The notes beneath the pieces are model-generated. The model was not told where the DNA came from. It did not search any database and worked only from the letters and a program-made list of their open reading frames with translations. DNA of 64,000 nucleotides, taken from the NCBI GenBank assembly GCA_022393335.1, contig JAJEKB010021387.1, forward strand, positions 536,894 to 600,893, written 5' to 3'. Of this stretch, positions 12,020 to 23,676 are shown one piece after another. This DNA comes from Macrotrachela quadricornifera. Taxonomy: Eukaryota; Rotifera; Eurotatoria; Philodinida; Philodinidae. A program made the translations under genes and the position numbers. The first letter of the stretch is position 1; every line of letters starts with the position of its first letter.

Positions 12020-13032
12020 ATCATACAGCTTGATTCCGTTATTTTTAATAGTTTTTTATAGTTCGCTGTATTTATGTAAAACATTGAAAGTTTTTTATTT
12101 TGACACAGTTGGATAGAGCATCAACTAGTCTATCAAATCATATAGTTTACATTTCATCCCCATTGGTTCTAGTCCAAAAAAACAGATAAATCTTCAAAGT
12201 AAGAAAACAAATATTTTGCACTTTATTTATTTCTAATACGCACGAAGAATAAATCACTGCATTTTTCATTTTATTTTTGTATCATCTCATGCATTTTATT
12301 AAAAAACAAAATATACCAGAAGATGCAGCGTGAAAAGCTCTACACTTTACATAAGACAAGGCGCTTTATAGTTTTTGATTTTTTCCTTTAAACTAAACAA
12401 AAAGTTTTGAACTATTCCATTTTACTCGTGCAAAAATTGTTCCCATGACATTTTTTAAATATATTTTTAAATATTTTTTTAAATTACGATAAGCTTCACT
12501 GCATAAGTTATAGAGCTTTTCACGCTGCATCTTTTGATATAGTTTACTTTTTTTTTACAGAGACATATCATATGATAAAAATGTAAAATTAGAAAACAAA
12601 TCTGTTATTTGTGCAGAAAAAATTTTTTTTTGCAACAGTGAAAATTGGTTGTACTGAATTTTCCTCTTTCTAAAAATGAAAAGCGTACGATTAAAATCAG
12701 CTTTATCCAGTAGATTCTAGAGCTTTTCACGCTGCATCTTCTGGGATATTTTGTTTTTTAATAAAATATATGAGACAATACAAAAATTAATGAAAAATGC
12801 AGCCATTTATTCTTCGTGCGTATTAAAAAAGTGCAAAATTTTTTTTTTGTTACTTTGAAGATTTATCTGTTTTTTTGGACTAGAATCAGTGGAGATGAAA
12901 TGTAAACTATATGATTCGGTAGAGTAGTCGATGCGCTATCCAACTGTGTCAAAATAAAAAACTTTCAATGTTTTACATAAATACAGCGAACTATAAAAAA
13001 CTATTAAAAATAACGGAATCAAGCTGTATGAT
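12020..13032. mobile_element. Foldback element, about 1 kb with arms of about 310 bp
   Basis: The left arm begins ATCATACAGCTTGATTCCGT (12020) and the right arm ends in its inverse, ACGGAATCAAGCTGTATGAT (13032). The arms match through TAGTTCGCTGTATTTATG, CAGTTGGATAG and GACTAGAA-type landmarks down to AGAAGATGCAGCGTGAAAAG (12319 onward) against its inverse at about 12720-12747. A third copy of that inner motif, GAGCTTTTCACGCTGCATCT, lies at about 12511-12530 in the loop. There is no ORF. This is probably a non-autonomous foldback; target duplications are unclear. Confidence 0.8.
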
Positions 13033-13374
13033 AAAGTCAGTCTAATAGAAACACGATTGTTTATTAATTCATTTACAATTTCTATCTATCTGCCTTTTTT
13101 TTTTTGTTAAACTTACTTTAATTTTATAACAGATGTGTTAATTTTAAAATCAAGAATTTGCTTGGAACTACGTCAGAGAAATGCATTAACTAGCATCAAA
13201 TGAGATTTGACATCTGTTAAAGTTATTCTGATTTACGTCAGCAACTAAAAATTGTATTTATCAAAGAGGAACAAACAACCCTGTTCATGTTTTAATAATA
13301 AAAACGCCTTCAGATTTATAAACTATATTTAAGTAATTAATATTTCATTTATTATTCATTGTATTGGAAATAAA

Positions 13375-16300
13375 ATGTATTATATGAAATATTTATTGAA
13401 TTTTATTATTTTACATACGATTATTGGTACACCTCAATTCAATCTTTATTATACAGATTGGATAAATGAGAGTGATAATGGATTTCAACATAATTGTTTT
13501 CGTATAATTATGAAAGAAAAATATACACGAGATTATAATGAAATAATGTCTTATTGTATGAGTGAATTACCATCAAAATTTAATATTGAAAATATTAATT
13601 CATTTCCAAAATTTACATTTGATGAACTTTCAAAAGAAAATATAACAATTGAACAATTATATATTTGGTCAGCACCAATTGATCTTATTGAAGATTATCA
13701 ATTTTATTTAAATCAATTAACAACAACAAATAATTTCTCATTATCTAAACAATATTTTTATAATTGTACATTGCCAAGATTTGGTTCAATGTGTCAATAT
13801 GAATTATATTATTATGATTATCATTATTCATCTTTATATGATATTATTGAAAATTTCTATGTTAATTATCCATATGATCCAACTAATTTAACTTGTTATA
13901 TTCATTTAAAATGTAATCGTGGTTTATTTCCATCATGTTTAGATTGGACAGAAATATGTAATGGAAAAATTGATTGTCTTGATGGTCCATTTGATGAAGA
14001 ACATTGTTGGCAACTCGAAATAAATCAATGTAAAGATAATGAATATCGATGTACTAATGGACAATGTATACCAAAATCGTTTTATAAAGATGAAGTTCAT
14101 CATTGTATTGATACATCTGATGAACCAGATTCACATAGCATTTCTCTCATGCCATGTTATCCACATCCTCAACCATTATTTTCATGTGAAGATGTATCAT
14201 GTCCACGTGAACTTTTTACAAGTTCTTGTATGAAAAAACGTACTGACCTATTAAAACAAATTATATATTTGGCCAAAGATAGTTCAGCATCTGAAAATTG
14301 TTGGTCAGCATTCATATGTCTTCTTAACTTTACAGATTTACAATATTCATTTTGTGACAAACCTTGTGAATACAATACATGTATAAAAATTATTCAAAAT
14401 AGTTGTCCAAATATGTTATATTTTCCAAATGTTCCAGTTTTATTTAACAATATTTATTTTGCTTATAGAAAAAATGATTTACAATATGGAATGAATTTCT
14501 CTACTCTATCACTTTATATATGCTACGATAAATCTTACTATGATAAAGCTTTTATCAATGTTTCAAAGATATTTTTTAATAATAGAACATGTATTAATTC
14601 AAAACAATTTTTATCACCAATAACTCTCTGGGTATCTGAAGGAATGGTATTATCTATAAATACTTTATATGATTTATATAAATTACTTAAGAAATATCAT
14701 TTAACTTTTAACTATAATTTTAATATTTGCAACAGATCCAATATGTATCAATGTATTAATTCTTCAAAATGTATTTCAACATATCGTTTGATGGATACTA
14801 TTTATGATTGTCCTTATATGGATGATGAAAATATACTATCAATTAATACACCTAATCGAATGGAACATTATAAAAATACTCATTTTAAATGTGAAACAAC
14901 TGATAAATATATTCATCAATCTCTTGTTATGAATGGAAATTGTGAATGTGGATATATTGATATTGTATGGTGTGAAGATGAAGATCATACGATTACTCAT
15001 CTTAAAAGGAATATTATATTTCAACAAATTTGTGATGGATTTATCGATTTATCATCAATAATGATTACAGGACAAAATGAAACAGATGAAACAGAATGTG
15101 AACAATGGCAATGTGATAATATTTATACTCATTGTAATGGAATATGGAATTGTCCGAATGGTCTAGATGAAAGTGATTGTAATTTTCCTTCAATATTAAA
15201 TTGTTCATCAAAACATCATTTATGTGTTTTACTTAAAACCAATCAATTCATATGTTTATCTGTTGAGAAAATCAATGATGGCAATATCGATTGTCTTGGT
15301 GCAACTGATGAACCAATACTATGTGGAAGAAAGACTCAATCAAAACCACCCAGAACCATACATGACAATCCTTTTTATTGTATAAATCAAAATTCTAACG
15401 AATGTCTTCATAAGATAAATCTATGTAATGGATATAATGATTGTGAACATGGAGATGATGAACTATTTTGTACAATAAATGAAATATCTGTAAATAATGG
15501 TATTTGTGGATGGTTCAATTATCTAATGGCTTCTGATGGACAGAAATTTTTATGTGATTATAAAGTACCTCATAGAAATTGGGAAATAATACCATTTAAA
15601 CTCGACAGTGAAATGATAAATTTATTCAATAAACAAGTGAAGAATATAAAAAATGAAATATTTTCAAAATCATCTATAATTGAAATATCTGACCAATATG
15701 AACGACGTTGTCATCGTGGTCTTGATTTACGTGTTTGGTTAAATGATAAAAATAATTCAATAAAAACTACATGTCTTTGTCCATCTAGTTATTATGGTGA
15801 TATATGTCAATATCAAAATCAACGAATAAGTCTTACAATTAAATTTCAAGCATCAGCTGATTCTTGGCAAACATTATTTGCAATTATCATTTCACTTATT
15901 GATGATAGTGATGAAAGAATTGTTCATTCATATGAGCAGATTACTTTTTTACCAATGAAACATTGTCAAACTCATTATAATATGTATTTAATTTATTCAA
16001 TTCGACCAAAAGATCCAACAAAAAATTATTCAATACATATTGATTTTTATGAAAAAATGACATTAATTTATCGAGGAAGTTTATTATTTCCAGATGCATT
16101 TCCATTTTTACCAGTTCATCGTTTATCATTAATTGTTGATATTCCACGAAATAATGATAAAATTGATAAATGTTTAAATAATTTATGTATTCATGGTAAA
16201 TGTATATTATATTCAAATACTCAACAAAATACTACTTTTTGTCAATGTAATTCAGGATGGTTTGGACGATATTGTACTATTAAATATAATTGTACATGTT

Positions 16301-18156
16301 CATCTGATTCATTATGTATTGGTATATCATCTAATAATCGATCTATATGTGTTTGTCCAATAAATAAATTTGGTTCACGATGTCTTCTTACTGATAGAAT
16401 ATGTCAAAAAAATAAATCAATATGTCAAAATGGTGGTCAATGTATTGCTACTCTTAATTATATGATATCTAATCAAGATTTTATATGTATTTGTCAAAAA
16501 GGATTTACTGGTGATCGATGTGAAATAACTGATAATAAAATTATTTTATCATTTGAAAAAGATATTTCTGTACCAGAACAAATGCGTATTCATTTTATTG
16601 AAGTTATCTATACGTTTCAACCCATAGAATTTACTCAACGAGCAACTACTTTTAAAACAATACCTATTAAAAATACTTCAGTTATTATTTATTGGTCACA
16701 ACCATTTCATATTGTTTTTATTGAATTTTTTAATAAGACTTATTATTTAACTGTTGTTCAAAATGTTTATAATCAATCAACAACAATTATTAAAACGATA
16801 AATCAATCAGATTATTGTCCACATATAAATGAATTATTTAATGAAAGTTTTGTTCAATTACATCTTATTCGTCGTATTAAATATTATCATTTACCATGTC
16901 AAAATTCATCATTAAATCTTTCTTGTTTTTATGATGATGTTCAATTTTGTTTATGTTATAATTTTCAACAACAACGTTTAGCTAATTGTTTTAATTTTAA
17001 TCATAATATGAAATTTGATTGTCGAGGTAAAAGTGAATGTGAAAATGAAGGTGAATGTTTTCAAGATAAACCAGATTGTCCACAAAAATCAATGTGTGTT
17101 TGTCCAAAATGTTATTATGGAAGACGATGTCAATTTAATACAAATGGTTTTGCTTTATCACTTGATGCTATATTAGGTTATCATATAATACCAAATATTA
17201 ATATTATACATCAACCATTTATTGTACAAATAAGTATAATATTAACTATGATATTTATTCTAGCAGGACTTATAAATGGTGTTCTTGCTTTAATTACATT
17301 TAAAAATAAAACTGTATGTGAAGTTGGTTGTGGTCTTTATTTATATGGTTCATCAATTACAACATTATTTACAATGATTATATTTGGATTAAAATTTTGG
17401 ATACTTATTCTTACACAAATGGGAATAATAACAAATAAATTATTTTTATCTTTTCAATGTCGATCGATTGATTTTCTTCTTCGAATATCTCTTTCTATAG
17501 TAGAATGGTTAAATGCATGTGTAGCCATTGAACGAGCAACTACGGCAATTAAAGGTACTGGTTTTAATAAGAAAAAAAGTAAACAAGCAGCTAAATTAGT
17601 TATTATCATTCTTTTTATTTTTATTATTGGAACTTTTATTCATGATCCTTTTTATCGACATTTAATTATTGAAGATAATAATGATGATAATGATAATGAA
17701 AAACGTATATGGTGTATTGCTTCTTATTCATCTAGTTTAAAAATATGGAATTCTATTATACAAATATTTCATGTTTTAGCTCCATTTATAATTAATTTCA
17801 TTTCATCAATTATTCTTATAACAAAGAAATCTCGTCAGCAATCAAATGTTCAAACACATAAAACTTACAAAGAACTTTTAAAAACACAATTTCAACAACA
17901 TAAACATTTATTTATTGCTCCTGTTATTCTAGTTATTCTTGTAATACCACATGTTATTATTGCTTTTGTATCAAGATGTATGAAATCAACTAATGATTCA
18001 TGGTTATTTCTTATTGGATATTTTATTTCATTTATTCCACCTATAATTACATTTATTATATTTATAATACCATCAAAATTTTACACAAGAGAATTTCGTA
18101 AAAGTATTGCTCAATATCGAACCAACATACAACGACGTTTGCATCTTATTTCATAA
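13375..18156 (+). CDS. Single-exon LDLa/EGF-repeat seven-helix receptor, 1,593 residues
   Basis: A signal peptide (about 1-20) leads a long ectodomain. LDL-receptor class A-like repeats lie near 179-210 (CNRGLFPSCLDWTEICNGKI), 218-250, 451-490, 574-602 (HCNGIWNCPNGLDESDC), 615-655 and 665-700 (CNGYNDCEHGDDELFC), with the acidic D-x-S/G-D-E motifs of calcium-binding LDLa modules. EGF-like motifs lie near 799-812, 932-962, 972-1000, 1008-1048 (CQNGGQC...CQKGFTGDRC) and 1216-1255 (CVCPKCYYGRRC). Seven hydrophobic helices occupy about 1281-1570. ERATTAIKG (about 1385), after helix 3, sits where rhodopsin-like receptors have DRY. A short basic tail follows. No GPS autoproteolysis motif is evident, so it is not a typical adhesion GPCR. 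By family knowledge, multi-domain receptors of this kind are numerous in bdelloids; ligand and coupling are unknown. ATG 13375 or 13384 could be the start. The uninterrupted frame over 4.8 kb argues for a functional gene. Confidence 0.9.
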   Translation: MYYMKYLLNFIILHTIIGTPQFNLYYTDWINESDNGFQHNCFRIIMKEKYTRDYNEIMSYCMSELPSKFNIENINSFPKFTFDELSKENITIEQLYIWSAPIDLIEDYQFYLNQLTTTNNFSLSKQYFYNCTLPRFGSMCQYELYYYDYHYSSLYDIIENFYVNYPYDPTNLTCYIHLKCNRGLFPSCLDWTEICNGKIDCLDGPFDEEHCWQLEINQCKDNEYRCTNGQCIPKSFYKDEVHHCIDTSDEPDSHSISLMPCYPHPQPLFSCEDVSCPRELFTSSCMKKRTDLLKQIIYLAKDSSASENCWSAFICLLNFTDLQYSFCDKPCEYNTCIKIIQNSCPNMLYFPNVPVLFNNIYFAYRKNDLQYGMNFSTLSLYICYDKSYYDKAFINVSKIFFNNRTCINSKQFLSPITLWVSEGMVLSINTLYDLYKLLKKYHLTFNYNFNICNRSNMYQCINSSKCISTYRLMDTIYDCPYMDDENILSINTPNRMEHYKNTHFKCETTDKYIHQSLVMNGNCECGYIDIVWCEDEDHTITHLKRNIIFQQICDGFIDLSSIMITGQNETDETECEQWQCDNIYTHCNGIWNCPNGLDESDCNFPSILNCSSKHHLCVLLKTNQFICLSVEKINDGNIDCLGATDEPILCGRKTQSKPPRTIHDNPFYCINQNSNECLHKINLCNGYNDCEHGDDELFCTINEISVNNGICGWFNYLMASDGQKFLCDYKVPHRNWEIIPFKLDSEMINLFNKQVKNIKNEIFSKSSIIEISDQYERRCHRGLDLRVWLNDKNNSIKTTCLCPSSYYGDICQYQNQRISLTIKFQASADSWQTLFAIIISLIDDSDERIVHSYEQITFLPMKHCQTHYNMYLIYSIRPKDPTKNYSIHIDFYEKMTLIYRGSLLFPDAFPFLPVHRLSLIVDIPRNNDKIDKCLNNLCIHGKCILYSNTQQNTTFCQCNSGWFGRYCTIKYNCTCSSDSLCIGISSNNRSICVCPINKFGSRCLLTDRICQKNKSICQNGGQCIATLNYMISNQDFICICQKGFTGDRCEITDNKIILSFEKDISVPEQMRIHFIEVIYTFQPIEFTQRATTFKTIPIKNTSVIIYWSQPFHIVFIEFFNKTYYLTVVQNVYNQSTTIIKTINQSDYCPHINELFNESFVQLHLIRRIKYYHLPCQNSSLNLSCFYDDVQFCLCYNFQQQRLANCFNFNHNMKFDCRGKSECENEGECFQDKPDCPQKSMCVCPKCYYGRRCQFNTNGFALSLDAILGYHIIPNINIIHQPFIVQISIILTMIFILAGLINGVLALITFKNKTVCEVGCGLYLYGSSITTLFTMIIFGLKFWILILTQMGIITNKLFLSFQCRSIDFLLRISLSIVEWLNACVAIERATTAIKGTGFNKKKSKQAAKLVIIILFIFIIGTFIHDPFYRHLIIEDNNDDNDNEKRIWCIASYSSSLKIWNSIIQIFHVLAPFIINFISSIILITKKSRQQSNVQTHKTYKELLKTQFQQHKHLFIAPVILVILVIPHVIIAFVSRCMKSTNDSWLFLIGYFISFIPPIITFIIFIIPSKFYTREFRKSIAQYRTNIQRRLHLIS

Positions 18157-19026
18157 AAGTAAATAAAAATTTTATTTTTGTTACTTTTTATGAAATCAAT
18201 TTGCTATTGTATCAAAATATATATAATTTCTTTTTTAGATTATTTATTTGGCTACGAAACAAATTTTGAAAAGTGTTCAGCTTTATTTCTGTATATGTTT
18301 CATGTATGTCTTGTATTTGTTGTATTTCTTTGTTGTTTCCTTATAAACTCTTCAATTAAAAATAGTTTGATATTAATTAAGCAAATCTTGAGGGTGAGAG
18401 CGAGTTGTGAACAATTAACTATCACAACCGCTTTCAATCCTGATTAATTCTTCGATGACTAAATTTTGCTGCATTAAATTCAAGTAAACTGTTAAATTAG
18501 ATTTTCATAGACACAAGGATCGGCGACGGGTTTACAGAGTGAAGAGTCAACTATTTTTTCCTCTCCGTTCCAAAATCCTAGATTCGTTACTGATAAGAGC
18601 ATATGTAAAAAATAACTCATATATTCTTGCATGCGATTTACCCAACGTAAATTCTATGGAACTTTGCTATATTCGAATAAAGATTTCAGTTACTGATATT
18701 TATTATGCAGGTCGATGCTTTCGAGTGCCGTATAAGGCATGAAACGACTAAAAAACGGCTAAATTCATGCAGGAAATGACCATGAACGGATGTCGTTTTA
18801 CACCAGGTAGTAGTAGCTTTCATTTCGTCAACTCTATCATAACTGTTCAGGACGAGCATTACGATGCTCATATATGATCGTATATTACGAACTTCGACGA
18901 TGTACGATTACAGTATACTATCGTATTTACAATTCTCTACTATGGTGCCCATACTATCATAATCGAGCAAACATCGGCGACTAATCGTCAATTTTGAGGA
19001 TAAAATTACAATTCTAAGTAAAAATA
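18157..19026. other. 3' flank and spacer after the receptor gene
   Basis: The first bases are A- and T-rich, suited to a 3' UTR. The ORFs at 18178-18447 and 18539-18742 are hydrophobic or random and lack support. Confidence 0.4.
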
Positions 19027-19147
19027 TAGTTATTTTATTTAAAGTAATTTACCATCCATATTGGTATTAGACCAATCTAAATAGAAAAATAATCATTTTA
19101 TTTAAAATAACTTACCATTTGTATTAGTGTTGGACTAATCTACTTAG
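19027..19147. repeat. Two tandem copies of a unit of about 60 bp
   Basis: A segment TTATTTTATTTAAAGTAATT...GGTATTAGACCAATCTA is followed by a diverged second copy, CATTTTATTTAAAATAACTT...AGTGTTGGACTAATCTA. The second copy runs into the left border of the MITE at 19141. Confidence 0.6.
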
Positions 19148-20090
19148 GGCATACTAAAAGTAACGATGTTTGCTGATAAAACTCTGTAGAGAAGAGTTAA
19201 TCAAGTTTTTGTTCTAGCATTTATTGAGGCGCGTAGTCATGCTTACTCACACATGATCAATTTATTTCAAGACACTTGTTGAAAAATTTTTTCGAATAAA
19301 CTTTGTTTAAAAAAATCATCATCTTGGTTACAGCATTTAATACAGTGATCAATGGCCATTTGATTGACTAAGTTTATCAATTAGATAGAGCGCTTGAAAA
19401 CTACATAGTACTCAATCCATAGACTAAGTTAGGCCTAAAATGATTACGATATATTTTGATGAAAGGTAGCAAGAAACATCTTTATATATAAACGGCTGGA
19501 CGCTCCTATGATGATTTTTGATGTCCCGAGCACTAATTGATGATCTTTGCCATCTCGTTCCGTTAATAAATATTGCTAGGGGATTATTGATATAATAGTA
19601 GTTATTATAAGTCTGCTCTCTTTTCATATCTATCCTATTTTTATGAGTTTTTAACTATTTGTATTAAGAAAATACATGAAACATAGTTTTGAGGCCAGCC
19701 TACTGTGTTAGTCTGAAGTTGGTGGAGATTCTTTGCACCCAATCCTTCTACTGCAAAGCTGTTGAGGTCATTTATATGCGACAAAATCTAAAACTAGTCA
19801 CCTACTACCATTTCATATATTTGTTATATTTCGTTGGTCGATCATATTCAATAGAATTTTATTGACCAAAATTGTTCCTAACCATTACATTAAGTGCTGT
19901 AACACAGATGATGATTTTTTTAAACAAAGTTTATTCGAAAAACATTTTCAACGAGTGTCTTGAAATAAATTGATCATGTGTGGGTAAACGTGACTACAAG
20001 CCTCAATAAATGCTGGAACAAAAAACTTGATTAACTCTTCTCTACAGAGTTTTATCAGCAAATATCGTTACTTTTGGTATGCCCTAAGTA
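19141..20090. mobile_element. TA-flanked mariner-like MITE, about 950 bp
   Basis: The termini are TACTTAGGGCATAC and GTATGCCCTAAGTA, a perfect inverted pair of about 14 bp. The inverted arms continue for about 180 bp with few mismatches (AAAAGTAACGATGTTTGCTG against CAGCAAATATCGTTACTTTT). If the outer TA is the duplicated target, the element proper is 19143-20088, starting CTTAGGGCAT, in the style of Tc1/mariner-related non-autonomous elements. The interior has no transposase frame. The right border coincides with the start of the direct repeat at 20091. Confidence 0.8.
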
Positions 20091-20505
20091 TTTAATTTAT
20101 TTTTATCTGATAATAGAAACGATTGAATAATATAAATATCTGTAACGAAATAAACTTATTATTATTTAACAAAAGAACTAAATTGTAGAAAAAGCATTTT
20201 GATGATAGTTTTTCATATTGACATTTATCGAATTAAATAGAAACAATTTTTTGTAAATTAACTCAGCTATATATTAATTTGTTGGTATCTTTTTGAATAC
20301 CCAATGAAAGTTCTTAACGTATACAAAAAAGTGTTCCAACAGAAGTTGAACGCGTTTTTAGTCGTTTCCATTAAGAATAGTGAATAACAAGAACTATTGT
20401 ATTTGTGAAATTACTCTCACCATTGAAAGAAACAGTGTTGAACCTATTCAAACTGGACAAAACTTAGAATAAAACATCTGCTTGGATCTTTCATTTTGAT
20501 TAATA
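20091..20505 (+). repeat. Left copy of a direct repeat of about 400 bp around the aquaporin gene
   Basis: It matches 23677-24062 in the same orientation. Shared blocks include TTTAATTTATTTTTATCTGA at the start, AAGTTGAACGC near the middle and TTGTGAAA...AAACTGGACAAA near the end. Divergence is moderate, with several small indels. The right-hand copy directly follows the aquaporin stop codon, so this copy may be the surviving 3' flank of a lost second gene copy. Confidence 0.75.
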
Positions 20506-22239
20506 TCAATTTATTAAAAGTTTTACAGATATCAATGTAAAGAAAAACAAATTATCTTGATAACTGAAAAAATTTTAATAAACTATTACAAGCCAGACGG
20601 TAAGACTGAAGTAGACGGTTTATTCTAGATTTTGTCTAGTTTTGAAGAGTTCAACATTATAATAAAAATTCCACCTGAAAACTTTCTATTTCTTACGAAT
20701 CTAAGAATACTGTCACATCTTAATGCATAGACAATCGTTATTTACCATCGTAAATAGTACAAAGTTGTTTTAAATTGAATATACTGACTGCTCTACTTTA
20801 TTTTACTCTATAAACCAGCCTAAAGGTAATGTTAGCGTAAGTTACACTTTAAGAAAATAAAGAAGTTTTGCAGAATGTTACTAATCGATTGTAGAAATTT
20901 TAAAATTCTGTATAAAGCCTACAACCTAAGAGAGTTTCACAGATAGCTGCAGAACTCTACAAAGGTTCTACTATGAGGTATCATTCTGTAAAACTTCATT
21001 GTTTTCCTCTCCTTCTGTTATTTGTATCTATGTTTGCAACAAAATTACAAAAAATGAATATAGGATGGAAAATATTTTCTCACTCTTGTTAATTGCACCT
21101 TTGTTTCCAACGAAATTATGAAAAAGTGAGCATTTCTATGGTAAAAGATACGAAAATTATCTAATATACACTTTTCTATTATCGACAAATAGAATAAAGG
21201 ATAAAAAGTTCTATCTTTTTGCTCATTGAATCTGTCTTTGCAGTTAAAGCAAAGTAAATAAAACACTTTTTGTTCCTTGTCAATCATGTCTCTCAATTGA
21301 TTCATAATGAGCAATGAAATCACCAAATATAGACCGCCTTCATTTGACCAAAAATGATAGGAGACGAATAGGTACTTTCTATTTTCGCGTCAGTTGACCC
21401 ATTATGCGTGACCCGGTTTTATTAAAGGTAGGTGTTATTATTACAAATAAAGAGAACATATAGCCAAACAAATATTTTCTCTATCGTTCTGTCAATTGAC
21501 TCATAATACGTGACGAAATTATCACAGGTAAAGTGTCTTCGTTATGCATAAAGAAAACATATGATCATAAAAATTCATTTTTTTGACGTCAGTTTACGTC
21601 TACATAGATGGATATAAAAGGGATTATCTTTTCATGTATTTATTTAGTACTGTCTTCTCTATAACAACACAACAACTACAATTATCAGTAAGTATTTGTT
21701 TGTTTATATATAGAGAGTTGAGTCATGGGATTAGAGAGAAACCGATTCTCATACTATTCAGACTCATGTAAGAGATAAATTTTTCAAAACATATCTTCGT
21801 ACAAGGATTAATTTTTAAAAAGCTCATAGCTGAAAGATATGAAACGTAAAAAATTATGAAATTCTTAATATAAGTTAGTTTATGTGAGATTTTTAAATGA
21901 ATATAGTTTTACGATAACATTCCAAAATATAATTTCTCCGTAAATGACAGTTTAGACAATTTCTATCCTGAATTCTAATGGTAATTGTTTTTTATCTCTC
22001 CTTATGACTTTTCAGTTATTTTATGTTTCAAATTTCGACAACAATTTTGTAATAAATTACCATCACAGAAATAGTTAGTTGACTATTATAATATAGGACA
22101 AAATAAAAGTTGTCGTTATAGTGAGAATAAAAGGAGAGAGGGAATGAAAAATAAATACATCAAGATGAAATATATTTCCGTTTTGTCCTCCAATTTTGAT
22201 TACTAATAGTATATTTATTTCTAGCACAACAAATAAAAT
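20506..22239. other. Region upstream of the aquaporin gene
   Basis: It holds degenerate repeats at about 21290-21530 (CTCAATTGATTCATAATGAG, GTCAGTTGACCCATTATGCG, GTCAATTGACTCATAATACG) and a small foldback around 20870-21000 (GAAGTTTTGCAGAATG against CATTCTGTAAAACTTC). TTTATTTCTAG at 22215-22225 is a possible cis or trans splice acceptor 14 bases before the aquaporin ATG. No gene was found. Confidence 0.5.
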
Positions 22240-23585
22240 ATGGTTAAAACAAGAGAATTACAACAATATGCTGTTGAATTTTTAGCTGAATGTTTTTCAA
22301 CATGTATTCTAATTTTTATTGGTGAAGGTGGTATTGCGAATTATAAATTTACTGGTCAAACTTCTCATAGTACATTTCCAATTGCTGTTTCATTTGGCGT
22401 TGGCATATACGTAGGTAATATTAACATAAATAAATAGATAAATTATAGTGATATCGATAATGAGAATTTTTTCAAAACTATAATATATTTTTTTTTTATT
22501 CAAAAACTCAAAAAACCGTGAAATTGAGAGTTTATTAAAGACGTGTGTTAATACAATTATTGTCGTTAGAACAAAATTGGCTTATCTGTTTTTATTAAAA
22601 TATAAATTTCTTAGATATGAGTCTTTGTTTCATAATAAATAAAAATCTCATAGTTAATTTACTTTTCTTTTGTTCCTTTTAGCAATAATGATCAGTGGAC
22701 CGATTTCAGGTATAACGAATATTTAATCATTAAGTTTAACAAAAATTTCGAAAATAAATTATTTTAGGTGCACATCTCAATCCAGCTGTCAGTATATCAT
22801 TAATGACTATTCGAAAAATTAAACCATTACAATGTTTATTTTATGTACTCGGTCAACTATTAGGAGCATTTTCAGGTGCTGCTTTAGTCTATTTAGTTTA
22901 TTTGAGTCAATTCAATATATTTGATGGTGGTATAAGACAAATAACAGGTCCAAATGGTACAGGTGATATTTTCTTCACTATGCCTGATAAAGGTATCTCT
23001 CATTGGAATACATTTATTGATCAAGTTATTGGTACTGCTTTTCTTATGATATTTTTAATAGCACTTACATATGTGAGAAAAAATGTTCAAAAATAAATAT
23101 TTTTACTTATTTAATATTCTATTTAGGATTTTAATCATATGATTTCTGAAGTAGCCAAACCATTTGCATTTTCATTAATAATTATCGGCATCATATCTGC
23201 ATTTTCAATCAATGCTGGAGCTGCAATTAATCCAGTATGAATATATATTCATTTATAAAGTATATAGTTATTTGATTTTTTTTTTGTTAAACTTTAGGCT
23301 CGTGATTTTGGTCCACGTGTATTTGGAGGATTTATCTATGGTTGGAATAATGCATTTTCTGTACATAATTATTACTTTTATATTCCAATAATAGGTCCAA
23401 TTGTTGGAGGCATTATTGGTGTATGGATTTATACAGGATATACATGGATTATCAATCATTATGGACATTTTAACAATATTCAAGATAATAATACTAAGAA
23501 AAACATCAATGACGAGTTGATCACAACAAAATGTGCTGATGATTTACATATACTTGAAGAAAACATTACAGTATTGAAATTTTAA
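22240..23585 (+). CDS. Aquaglyceroporin (MIP family), five exons
   Basis: Exons are 22240-22414, 22683-22709, 22768-23072, 23127-23234 and 23298-23585. All have GT-AG borders and phases agree, giving 300 residues, the usual family length. Both pore motifs are present: HLNPAVS (N72-P73-A74) and NAGAAINPARDFGPR (N204-P205-A206, followed by R207 and D208). Asp right after the second NPA-Arg is the classic mark of the glycerol-conducting (GlpF/aquaglyceroporin) branch, so this protein should pass glycerol and water across a membrane. The hydrophobic profile fits six helices and two half-helices; the C-terminal tail is polar (...NNTKKNINDELITTK). Exon 2 is only 27 nt. The fourth intron falls inside the second NPA, between P205 and A206. 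A relation to desiccation or osmotic stress is attractive in a bdelloid but is inference. Confidence 0.93.
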
Positions 23586-23676
23586 ATGAAAATGAAAATT
23601 ATATAGTTATCAATTAATAAGATTAATTTATTTTAGGGCATATTATTTTTCATTTTAATATTAAAATTTTTATTGT

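Noticed and set aside
14039..16216. Several short ORFs inside the large receptor frame
   Set aside because: They overlap a 1,593-residue frame with clear domains and are shadows.
18178..18447. 89-residue ORF after the receptor stop
   Set aside because: Hydrophobic and Cys-rich by composition only; it lies in the probable 3' UTR and has no homologue that I recognise.
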